21,175 nucleotides of DNA from an uncultured Collinsella sp. (lineage in GTDB: Bacteria > Actinomycetota > Coriobacteriia > Coriobacteriales > Coriobacteriaceae), in assembly GCA_900541685.1 (NCBI GenBank), contig UQKM01000031.1, positions 1 to 21,175 of the forward strand, written 5' to 3'. The notes below the pieces were generated by a model. That model made no database searches, was not told the origin of the DNA, and saw nothing but the letters and a program-made list of their open reading frames with translations. Shown here one piece after another: positions 6,527 to 13,897 of this stretch. Position numbers and translations under genes: made by a program. Each line of letters opens with the position of its first letter. Within the stretch, counting starts at the first letter, position 1.

Positions 6527-8899
6527 CTATCGGCGCTTGCGGGTGGCCGTTGCCTTACGGACGGACGTCTTTTTGGTCGGAGCCTTTTCCTCGGTCGCGG
6601 CGGCGGGGGAGACCGGGGCCTTCTTGGAGGGCTCGGGCTTGGCCTTTACCTCGGCCTTGGGCTCCTCTTTGACGGCAGCGGACTTGGCCTCGGATGCCTT
6701 CGGTACCGGCTTGGCCTTTACTGCGGGCTTGGCCTCGACCTTAGCCTCTGCCTTGGTAGATGCGACCTTGGTCGTGGTCTTTTTAGCCGTCGTCGTGTTG
6801 CGCTTGCGCGTGGTGGTCTTGGCGGCGGGCTTGGCCTCGACGGTTGCCTCCTCCTTGGAATCGGCAGACGTCTCCTCGACCTTAACGGCGGGCTTTGCAG
6901 CTGTCTTCGGAGCGGCCTTGGCCGCAGTAGCCTTGGCGGCCGTCGACTTCGTTGCCGTGGTCTTCTTGGCAGCTGTTGCCTTCTTGGCGGTCGTGGTCGT
7001 CTTCTTGGCAGCGGTCTTAGCCGGAGCCTTGGCGGCCGGTTTGGCCTCAACGGCGGGAGTCTCGGCCTTTGCCTCGGGAGCAGCCTCGGCTTCTGCGGCC
7101 TTCTTGGCAGCGGCGGTCGTGCGCTTGCGCGTGGTCGTTGCCTTGGCAGCAGCCGTCTTTGCTGCGGCGGCCTTGGTGGCAGCGGCCTTTGTCGTCGTAG
7201 CCTTCTTAGCGGTCGTCTTGCGGGTCGTGGTTTTCTTAGCTGCAGGCTTTGCAGCTGGCTTGACCTCGGCCTTTGCCTCAGGAGCAGCCTCAGCCTTCAC
7301 CTCAGGCTCGGCCTTTGCGGGCTCAGCCTCAACCGGCTTGTCCTCGGCCTTGGGCTCGCGCTCGGGCTCCGGCTCAGCTGCCACCGGCTCAGCAACAGCC
7401 TCAGGCTCGTCAACCACAGCCGCCGGCCTCTCAATCTCCGGATGCATAAAGAAGTACAGGTCCAGATACTTATCGGCCGAACGCGTCCAGCTAAAGTCCT
7501 GGCTCATGGCCTGCGTGACCAGCTGGTTCCAGGCGTCGCGGTTATCCCAGAACAGACGCGCCGCGCGGAATACCGCATCGCCCATCTCGTCGCCGTTAAA
7601 GTTGCTAAACGAGAAGCCCGTGCCCTCGCCGGTAAACTCGTTGTACGGGATCACGGTGTCCTTAAGGCCACCGGTTTCGCGCACGATGGGCAGGGTGCCG
7701 TAGCGCATGGCGATGATCTGCGACAGGCCGCACGGCTCAAACTTCGACGGCATTAGGAACATGTCGGCGGCAGCATACATACGCTGCGACAGCGCCGGAT
7801 CGAACTCGATGCGTGCTGCCATGGTGCCGGGGTATTTGTCCTGGAAATAGCGCAGGCCGTCCTCGTAGTCGCGGTCTCCGGTGCCCAGCACGGCCACCTG
7901 AACGCCGCCGGCCAGAATGCGGTCGAGCGCGTACATGACCAGGTCCATGCCCTTTTGGCGCGTCAGGCGCGTGACCATCACCATGAGCGGGCGGTCGTCG
8001 CGCACCTCGAGCCCCAGTTCCTCCTGCAGCTTGGCCTTGCACACGGCCTTGCCGGAACGGTCCTCCACGGTGTAGTTGGTGGCAATGCGCTTGTCGGTCG
8101 CCGGATCAAAGCCCGCAACGTCAATGCCGTTGAGGATGCCCTGCAGCGCATAGGAGCGCTCGCGCAGCACACCGTCCAGGCCCTCGCCAAACTCGGGCGT
8201 CTGGATCTCGTTGGCATAGGTGGGGCTCACCGTGGTAATTGCGTCGGCATAGCGAAGCGCGCCCAGCATGTAGTTGACGCTGCAAGCGTCGCAACGCAGC
8301 TGTGAGGCGGCCGCGGGAATATGCGCCACACCCAGGATGTCCTCCATCACGGTGTCGCTAAACTGGCCCTGGAACGCCACGTTGTGGATCGAGAACACAG
8401 TCTTGACGCGGTCGTACAGCGGCAGACCCTGGTAGAACTCGCGCAAAAACACGGGCGCCAGTGCCGTCTGCCAGTCGTTGCAGTGCAGGATGTCGCACTC
8501 AAAGCCCTCGGGCAGGTGCTGCAGGCTCTCGGTGATGGCCTTGGAGAAGAACGCAAAGCGCTCGCCGTCGTCAAAGAAGCCGTACGGATAGTCGCGCGCA
8601 AAGTAGCGCTCGTTGTCGATGAACATATAGGTGACGCCGTCGTGCTCGAGCTTCTCGAGCCCACAGTACTCATTGCGCCAGCCCAGGCTCACGTAAAAGT
8701 CGGAGAAGTGCTCCATCTGCGCCTTGTACTCGTCCTTGATGGTGGCGTACTTGGGCACCATCACGATAACTTCGGCGCCGGCGCGCACGAGCGCTGCAGG
8801 CAGCGAGCCCGCCACGTCGCCCAGGCCACCGGTCTTTACAAACGGTGCGCACTCGGCCGAGGCAAACACAATCTGCATCTTTTTGCTGGAATCTGCCAT
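6527..8899 (-). CDS. glgA: Glycogen synthase (ADP-glucose type) with a ~300-residue Lys/Ala-rich tail
   Basis: Transfers glucose from ADP-glucose to the non-reducing end of alpha-1,4-glucan. Residues 1-485 form a complete GT5 enzyme: FASAECAPFVKTGGLGDVAG with the KTGGL ADP-glucose-binding motif, HCNDWQTAL, SIHNVAFQG, TRLTRQKG, and the C-terminal FEPCGLSQ and RETGGLKDTV motifs. Typical GlgA ends there, at about 480 aa. This one runs on to 790 aa with a tail of alternating Glu/Pro/Ala and Lys/Thr/Ala blocks ending TRKRR, resembling histone H1 or the tails of actinobacterial HU proteins. The start at 8899 is preferred because GGGAGA lies 4 bases upstream; an ATG at 8911 sits before that site. 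A hairpin separates it from glgD. The tail is one open frame without frameshift, and its function is unknown. Confidence 0.95.
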   Translation of the reverse strand: MADSSKKMQIVFASAECAPFVKTGGLGDVAGSLPAALVRAGAEVIVMVPKYATIKDEYKAQMEHFSDFYVSLGWRNEYCGLEKLEHDGVTYMFIDNERYFARDYPYGFFDDGERFAFFSKAITESLQHLPEGFECDILHCNDWQTALAPVFLREFYQGLPLYDRVKTVFSIHNVAFQGQFSDTVMEDILGVAHIPAAASQLRCDACSVNYMLGALRYADAITTVSPTYANEIQTPEFGEGLDGVLRERSYALQGILNGIDVAGFDPATDKRIATNYTVEDRSGKAVCKAKLQEELGLEVRDDRPLMVMVTRLTRQKGMDLVMYALDRILAGGVQVAVLGTGDRDYEDGLRYFQDKYPGTMAARIEFDPALSQRMYAAADMFLMPSKFEPCGLSQIIAMRYGTLPIVRETGGLKDTVIPYNEFTGEGTGFSFSNFNGDEMGDAVFRAARLFWDNRDAWNQLVTQAMSQDFSWTRSADKYLDLYFFMHPEIERPAAVVDEPEAVAEPVAAEPEPEREPKAEDKPVEAEPAKAEPEVKAEAAPEAKAEVKPAAKPAAKKTTTRKTTAKKATTTKAAATKAAAAKTAAAKATTTRKRTTAAAKKAAEAEAAPEAKAETPAVEAKPAAKAPAKTAAKKTTTTAKKATAAKKTTATKSTAAKATAAKAAPKTAAKPAVKVEETSADSKEEATVEAKPAAKTTTRKRNTTTAKKTTTKVASTKAEAKVEAKPAVKAKPVPKASEAKSAAVKEEPKAEVKAKPEPSKKAPVSPAAATEEKAPTKKTSVRKATATRKRR
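6530..7426 (-). repeat. Low-complexity tail-coding region of glgA with three imperfect repeats
   Basis: This part encodes about 299 residues made almost only of A, K, T, E, P, V and R. A module starting E(A/V)KPAAK and running into K/T-rich sequence such as AKKTTT recurs at protein positions of about 545-571, 618-651 and 688-711, each preceded by a Glu-rich block. The DNA is accordingly repetitive (many gccttggc and ttcttggc units) and is open in several frames, which explains long overlapping open frames that are not genes. Confidence 0.85.
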
Positions 8900-8922
8900 A
8901 TTGTCTCCCATGTTGCAATTCG

Positions 8923-8958
8923 AGAATAGCCGCCTGGCGCGAACCGGGCGGCTATTCT
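8923..8958 (-). terminator. Hairpin between glgD and glgA
   Basis: AGAATAGCCGCC / GGCGGCTATTCT, a 12-bp perfect stem with a 12-nt loop, lies 31 bases past the glgD stop and 24 bases before the glgA start. The distal arm ends TATTCT without a long U-tract, so it may be a partial terminator or mRNA-stabilising element in the glgCD-glgA transcript. Confidence 0.65.
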
Positions 8959-8989
8959 ACATGTTACGAGCGATGTTGCGGTGCCAACG

Positions 8990-10117
8990 TTAACGTACGA
9001 TGGTGGTATCGGAAGTTAACGGAGCCTTGCCCAGCACCAGAATATTCTCGGGCGTGCCGCGAAGCTCGGTGTTGGTGGGAACCACGTTGTTCTTGTCCAG
9101 GATGGCGTTCTCGACGCGTGCGCCGCTCTTGATGATGCAGCTCTGGTTGATGATCGAGTTGGTCACCGAGGCGCCTTCCTCGACTACGACACCGCGCGAC
9201 AGGATCGAGTTGCGCACGGTGCCCTTGATGATGCAGCCGGCCGAGATGATCGAGTTGCACGCGTGGCTGCCGGTCGCATAGCGCGAAGGCGGCACGTCGT
9301 GAGCCTTGGTCAGGATCGGACGCTCGGGGTCAAAGAGCTGGTCGGCCACGGTCTGGTCGAGCAGATCCATGCTGCGGCGATACAGCGACTTCTCGCTAAA
9401 CACGCCCACGACCTCGCCCTTGTACTCGTAGCTGCACACGTCGATGTTGCCAAAGTCGCCCTGAAGTGCCTCGAGCAGGTCCAGATAGTCGGCGGCCTGG
9501 TAGTGATCGATAATCTCGAGCAGCGTCTCGCGGTTGACGATGCAGCAGTCCATAGACGCGTTGTCGCCGTACACGACGCCGGCGCTCACGCCCGTCAGGC
9601 GGCCGTTCTCGTTGATCTGCAGCTTGGTCTCGTCATCGACGTTGCGCGTGGCCTTGCAGTACACCACGGTCATCTGGGCACCGGAGTTCTCGTGCGCGTC
9701 GATGATGGTGTTGAGGTCCATGTTAAAGATGATGTTGGTGCCCATCATCACAACATAGGGCTTGTCCGAGCGCTGGAACAACGTCTTGTTGGAAATGATG
9801 TCGCGCAGCAGGAAGCGCATGCCGCCCTTGGTGGTGCCATACGCGTTGCCGGGCACCATGAACAGGCCGCCCTTCTTGCGGTCCAGGCCCCAGTCCTTGC
9901 CCGAGCCCACGTGGTCGATCAGCGAGCGGTAGTTGCCCGGCATGACGACGCCGACGGTCTTGATGCCGGCATTCATCATGTTGGACAGCGGGAAGTCGAT
10001 CAGGCGGTAGCGGCCCAAAAACGGAACGGACGCGATGGGGCGGTCCTTGAGCAGCACGCTGCCGTAGGTCGAAGAGTAGTTAGCGGTGATGTAACCGATG
10101 GCCTTGCGATTGATCAT
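8990..10117 (-). CDS. glgD: Glucose-1-phosphate adenylyltransferase, GlgD (regulatory) subunit
   Basis: Non-catalytic partner of GlgC that tunes ADP-glucose synthesis. The 375-aa chain has the nucleotidyltransferase fold (KDRPIASVPFLGRYRLIDFPLSNMMNAGI) followed by a left-handed beta-helix made of hexapeptide-like repeats (SIINQSCIIKSGARVENAIL). It lacks the GGxGxRL nucleotide-binding loop of GlgC; ANYSSTYGSVLL stands in its place. Where GlgC has GDHLYRMD, it has GTNIIFNMD (Thr127), so the catalytic Asp is gone. Both changes are expected for GlgD. I chose the ATG at 10117 because a GGGGGA site precedes it and it lies 4 bases past the glgC stop; an ATG at 10156 would overlap glgC. GlgC/GlgD pairs are best known from Firmicutes. 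Confidence 0.95.
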   Translation of the reverse strand: MINRKAIGYITANYSSTYGSVLLKDRPIASVPFLGRYRLIDFPLSNMMNAGIKTVGVVMPGNYRSLIDHVGSGKDWGLDRKKGGLFMVPGNAYGTTKGGMRFLLRDIISNKTLFQRSDKPYVVMMGTNIIFNMDLNTIIDAHENSGAQMTVVYCKATRNVDDETKLQINENGRLTGVSAGVVYGDNASMDCCIVNRETLLEIIDHYQAADYLDLLEALQGDFGNIDVCSYEYKGEVVGVFSEKSLYRRSMDLLDQTVADQLFDPERPILTKAHDVPPSRYATGSHACNSIISAGCIIKGTVRNSILSRGVVVEEGASVTNSIINQSCIIKSGARVENAILDKNNVVPTNTELRGTPENILVLGKAPLTSDTTIVR

Positions 10118-10121
10118 CGGA

Positions 10122-11270
10122 TCATTCCCCCTTCCCGATAACGACGTCATTTCCAACGACGGCCGTATCCTTGGTGGTATCGACAGAGCCGAGCTTCACG
10201 CCCTCTTCGACCGTGGAGTTCTCGCCCAAAATAGCGCGGCAGATGTGCGCGCCGCTCTTAACGTGCGCACCCGGCAGCAACACGGAGTCCTCGACCACGG
10301 CGCGCTCCTCGATGATGACATCGGTCGAAAGGATCGAGTGGCGAGCGGTGCCGTAGATCTTGCAGCCGTTGGAGACCAGGCAGTCGTCCAGGCGGCCGTC
10401 CGGGCCAATGTAGTGCGGCGGACGCGTGGTGATGTTGGACATGATGGGGAAGTGCTTGTCGAACAGATCGAACTCGGGGTTGTTGCCCAGCAGGTCCATC
10501 GAGGTCTCGTGGAAGCTGGCGATGGTGCCGACATCCTTCCAAAAGCCGTGGAACTCGTAGCTGTACAGGCGCTTGTTCTCGCCGAGCAGCTTGGGGATGA
10601 TGTCCTTGCCAAAGTCGTGGCTTGAGCGCTGGTCCAGAGCGTCCTCCTCGAGTGCCTCGATCAGCACGTCTGCCGAGAAGATGTAGATGCCCATGGACGC
10701 GAGATTCGAATCGGGCTTATCGGGCTTCTCGGTGAACTTGGTGATGCGGCCATCCTCGGGATCGGTGGTCAGGATGCCAAAGCGGCTGGCCTCCTCCCAC
10801 GGCACGGGCATAACGCTCACCGTGAGGTCGGCGTTGTTCTCAATGTGCGTCTTGAGCATCTTGCGGTAGTCCATGCGATACAGGTGATCGCCCGAAAGAA
10901 TCAGGACGTACTTGGGGTCGTTGGCCTTGATGTAGTCGAGGTTCTGCGTAATGGCGTCGGCCGTGCCCGCATACCAGGCGCCGCCGGTCTGCGTCTCGTA
11001 CGGCGGCAGGATCGACACGCCGCCGTCGCGGCTGTCCAGATCCCACGCCTCGCCGGAGCCCACGTAGGCGTGCAGCAGGTAGGGACGGTACTGCGTCAGA
11101 ACGCCCACCGTGTCGATGCCCGAGTTGGAGCAGTTGGACAGCGAAAAGTCGATAATGCGGAACTTGCCACCAAAGCTAACCGCCGGCTTGGCGATCTTTT
11201 GGGTGAGTGCCCCCAATCGGCTGCCCTGTCCTCCTGCGAGGAGCATCGCGATGCATTCTTTCTTACTCAT
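10122..11270 (-). CDS. glgC: Glucose-1-phosphate adenylyltransferase, catalytic subunit
   Basis: Makes ADP-glucose and pyrophosphate from ATP and glucose-1-phosphate, the committed step of bacterial glycogen synthesis. The 382-aa product has the usual length. Visible are LLAGGQGSRLGALT (GGxGxRL loop, residues 13-19), KPAVSFGGKFRIIDF, GSGEAWDLD, ILSGDHLYRMDY with D128 matching the catalytic Asp, and FTEKPDKP at the sugar-phosphate site. The C-terminal third is a left-handed beta-helix (AVVEDSVLLPGAHVKSGA). An AAGGAG precedes the ATG. glgD starts 4 bases after the stop, so the two subunits are very likely co-translated and form a heterotetramer. Confidence 0.97.
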   Translation of the reverse strand: MSKKECIAMLLAGGQGSRLGALTQKIAKPAVSFGGKFRIIDFSLSNCSNSGIDTVGVLTQYRPYLLHAYVGSGEAWDLDSRDGGVSILPPYETQTGGAWYAGTADAITQNLDYIKANDPKYVLILSGDHLYRMDYRKMLKTHIENNADLTVSVMPVPWEEASRFGILTTDPEDGRITKFTEKPDKPDSNLASMGIYIFSADVLIEALEEDALDQRSSHDFGKDIIPKLLGENKRLYSYEFHGFWKDVGTIASFHETSMDLLGNNPEFDLFDKHFPIMSNITTRPPHYIGPDGRLDDCLVSNGCKIYGTARHSILSTDVIIEERAVVEDSVLLPGAHVKSGAHICRAILGENSTVEEGVKLGSVDTTKDTAVVGNDVVIGKGE

Positions 11271-11310
11271 CGATTTCTCCTTCTGTCATCGATGTTCCAA
11301 AACCCATTAG

Positions 11311-11341
11311 CGACGGGCGCGACCGAGCGCCGCGCCCGTCG
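11311..11341 (-). terminator. Hairpin between glgP and glgC
   Basis: CGACGGGCGCG / CGCGCCCGTCG, an 11-bp perfect stem with a 9-nt loop, begins 36 bases past the glgP stop. On the minus strand CTAATGGGTTTT follows, a delayed U-tract. Probably a full or partial terminator between glgBP and glgCD. Confidence 0.65.
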
Positions 11342-11376
11342 AGTAATGCCGTGCTGGCAAAGGGAGCTTGCGGCCT

Positions 11377-13803
11377 TTAAGCGTGCCAGATCTCGTCGCG
11401 GTACTCGCGAATGGTGCGGTCGGACGAGAACCAACCCGAGGAGGCGGTGTTGAGCAGGGCCTTGCGGTTCCAGGTCTCCTGGTCGCCATAGCTGCCCGTG
11501 AGCGCCTCCCATGCATCCACGTAGCTGCGGAAGTCCGCCATGACCAGGTCGGGGTCGTTGTTGTTCATGAGCTCGTTGTAGATGCTCTCAAAGTTGCCCG
11601 AAAGACCCGCAAACGTGTTGTCCTTGAGCTCGTCCATCACGCGGCCCAGACGTTCGCGGTCGCCGTTGAGGGTATCCCACGCAAAGTAACTGTTGGATGC
11701 CCAGAGCTGCTCGACCTCGGGTGCGGTCAGGCCAAAGATGGCCTCGTTCTCGCGGCCGGCCAGGTCGGCGATCTCGATGTTGGCGCCGTCGAGGGTGCCC
11801 AGCGTAATGGCGCCGTTCATCATGAGCTTCATGTTGGACGTGCCCGAGGCCTCCTTGCCGGCCGTGGAGATCTGCTCCGAGATCTCGGCGGCGGGGTAGA
11901 TGAGCTGGGCGTTGCTCACGCGGAAGTTGGGGATAAAGCAGACCTTCATGACCTCGTTCACACGGGCATCGTTGTTGATGACGTCAGCCACGGAGTTAAT
12001 GAGGCGGATGGTCTCCTTGGCAAAGGTGTAGCTCGAGGCGGCCTTGCCGCTAAAGATGAAGGTCGTCGGCGTCACGTGGAAGTTAGGATCGGCGATGCGA
12101 CGGTTGTAGATGTCCATCACCTTCATGATATTCATGAGCTGGCGCTTATAGGCGTGGAAGCGCTTTACCTGGACATCGAAGACGGTGTTGGGGTCAATAA
12201 CCAGACCGGTCTCGGCCTTGACGTAGGCGGCCAGACGCTCCTTGTTGGCGCGCTTGGAGGCACCAACGGCCTTCAGGAACTCGGTGTCGTTCTGGAACTC
12301 TTTGAGCTTCTCCAGCTCAAAGGCGTCCTTGAGCCAGCCATCGCCAATGGCCTCGGTCACGAGCTTGGCATAGGTGGGGTTGGCCTCGGCAAAGAAGCGA
12401 CGGTGCGAGATGCCGTTGGTCTTGTTGTTGAACTTCTCGGGCGTCAGGGCATAGAAGTCCTTGAGCACGATGTTCTTGATGATGTCGGAATGGATCTTGG
12501 CCACGCCGTTGACGCTGTGGCTGCAAATCACAGACAGGTTGGCCATGCGAATCTCGCCGTCCCACAGGATGGCGGTCTGGCGCAGACGCTCCTGCCAGCC
12601 CTCCTTCGTGGTGTCGAACGACTCGTGCCAACGACGGCTGATCTCGTCGATGATCTGGTACACGCGGGGGAGGAGCTTGGAGAACGTGCCGATAGGCCAC
12701 TTCTCCAAGGCCTCGGGCAGGATGGTGTGGTTGGTGTAGCTCACGACCTGCGTCACGATGTTCCAGGCGTCATCCCACTCGAGCTTCTTCTCGTCGATGA
12801 GGATACGCATGAGCTCGGGCCCGCACATGGCGGGGTGGGTATCGTTGGTGTGGATGGCCACAAACTGCGGCAGCAGCTCCCAGTTCGCGCCGTGCTCCTT
12901 CTCAAAGGTGTCGAGCAGGCTGTAGATGCCGGCCGAAACAAACAGGTACTCCTGCTTCAGGCGCAGAAGACGGCCGTGCTCGCCGGCGTCGTTGGGGTAG
13001 AGGATGGCGCTGATGGCCTCGGCCTCAGCGCGCTCGGCATCGGCCAGAGCATAGTCGCCGCGGTTGAAGGCCTCCAGATCAAAGTGCTCCTCGACCGGCT
13101 CGGCGGCCCAGACGCGCAGCTTGTTGACGGTTTCGCCGGCATAGCCCACGACGGGGATGTCATAAGGGACGGCCAGGATGTCCTGCGTGTCTACCGTGCG
13201 GTAGAACGTGCGGCCGTTCTCCTCAAAGCCCTCGACGCGGCCGCCAAACTTAATGGTCACGGCCTTGTCCTGACGACGGACCTCCCAGGGATAGCCATGG
13301 GTGAGCCACTCGTCGGTTGCCTCGACCTGGCTGCCGTTGACGATCTCCTGCTTAAACAGGCCGTAGCGGTAGCGCATGCCGTTACCGTAGCCGGCAATGC
13401 CCTCGGCTGCCATAGAATCCAGGAAGCACGCTGCCAGACGGCCCAGGCCACCGTTGCCCAGAGCCGGATCGGGCTCCTGGTTCTCGATGACGGACAGGTC
13501 AAAGCCCATGTCGTCGAGCGCCTCGGCGACCATGTCGCGCACGCCAAAGTTGAGCAGGTAGTTGTCGAGCAGGCGACCGATCAAAAACTCGATCGAGAAG
13601 TAGTACACGCGCTTTTTGCCCTCGGCGGTCACACGGGCGTCGCTTTTGGTGGCAACGGTGCGCGCCTTCTCGGCCACGAGCTTGGCCAGGGCGTTAAAGC
13701 GATCGAGGTCGCTGGCGGCCTCGACGCTCTTGCCGCTAATGCTCATAACGGCATCGCGATAGAGCTCGGTAAACTCCTGCTTGTTATCGAAGATCTTATT
13801 CAT
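11377..13803 (-). CDS. glgP: Glycogen/maltodextrin phosphorylase
   Basis: Releases glucose-1-phosphate from the non-reducing ends of alpha-1,4-glucan with inorganic phosphate, using pyridoxal phosphate. The 808-aa product has normal family length. It contains NGGLGRLAACFLDSMA near residue 117, the ATDEWLTHGYPWE region, IHTNDTHPAMCGPELMR, and the cofactor motif EASGTSNMKLMMNG, with Lys659 as the predicted Schiff-base lysine. An AAAGGA site lies 4-9 bases before the ATG. The gene follows glgB by 94 bases on the same strand. Pairing a degrading enzyme with the synthetic genes is common in glycogen clusters. Whether it prefers glycogen or maltodextrin cannot be judged from sequence alone. Confidence 0.97.
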   Translation of the reverse strand: MNKIFDNKQEFTELYRDAVMSISGKSVEAASDLDRFNALAKLVAEKARTVATKSDARVTAEGKKRVYYFSIEFLIGRLLDNYLLNFGVRDMVAEALDDMGFDLSVIENQEPDPALGNGGLGRLAACFLDSMAAEGIAGYGNGMRYRYGLFKQEIVNGSQVEATDEWLTHGYPWEVRRQDKAVTIKFGGRVEGFEENGRTFYRTVDTQDILAVPYDIPVVGYAGETVNKLRVWAAEPVEEHFDLEAFNRGDYALADAERAEAEAISAILYPNDAGEHGRLLRLKQEYLFVSAGIYSLLDTFEKEHGANWELLPQFVAIHTNDTHPAMCGPELMRILIDEKKLEWDDAWNIVTQVVSYTNHTILPEALEKWPIGTFSKLLPRVYQIIDEISRRWHESFDTTKEGWQERLRQTAILWDGEIRMANLSVICSHSVNGVAKIHSDIIKNIVLKDFYALTPEKFNNKTNGISHRRFFAEANPTYAKLVTEAIGDGWLKDAFELEKLKEFQNDTEFLKAVGASKRANKERLAAYVKAETGLVIDPNTVFDVQVKRFHAYKRQLMNIMKVMDIYNRRIADPNFHVTPTTFIFSGKAASSYTFAKETIRLINSVADVINNDARVNEVMKVCFIPNFRVSNAQLIYPAAEISEQISTAGKEASGTSNMKLMMNGAITLGTLDGANIEIADLAGRENEAIFGLTAPEVEQLWASNSYFAWDTLNGDRERLGRVMDELKDNTFAGLSGNFESIYNELMNNNDPDLVMADFRSYVDAWEALTGSYGDQETWNRKALLNTASSGWFSSDRTIREYRDEIWHA

Positions 13804-13897
13804 ACGTTCCTTTCCCCCGGGGATGTTTCTCCCGGAACGGTTATGACATGTATCCTACGCCCCCGCGGGGCGGGTAATTTCAGCTGTAACGGTTTTG
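13804..13897 (-). promoter_or_regulatory. glgB-glgP intergenic region with small hairpins
   Basis: This 94-base gap holds GTAAC-N6-GTTAC (13886-13901, overlapping the glgB stop), a GC-rich CGCCCC/GGGGCG hairpin (13858-13872) and a 5-bp stem CCGGG/CCCGG (13817-13835) just before the glgP ribosome-binding site. No convincing promoter is visible. These may be processing or attenuation elements. Confidence 0.4.

Noticed and set aside
6524..7756. Long plus-strand open frames (about 390-410 codons) rich in Leu/Gly or Ala/Val opposite the glgA 3' half
   Set aside because: They mirror the repetitive Lys/Ala-coding DNA of the glgA tail, which leaves several frames without stops. They show no recognisable domain and no ribosome-binding site, and they run into the conserved GlgA catalytic region.
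9263..10141. Plus-strand open frames opposite glgD and glgC
   Set aside because: Antisense shadows of well-supported genes, without motifs or start signals.
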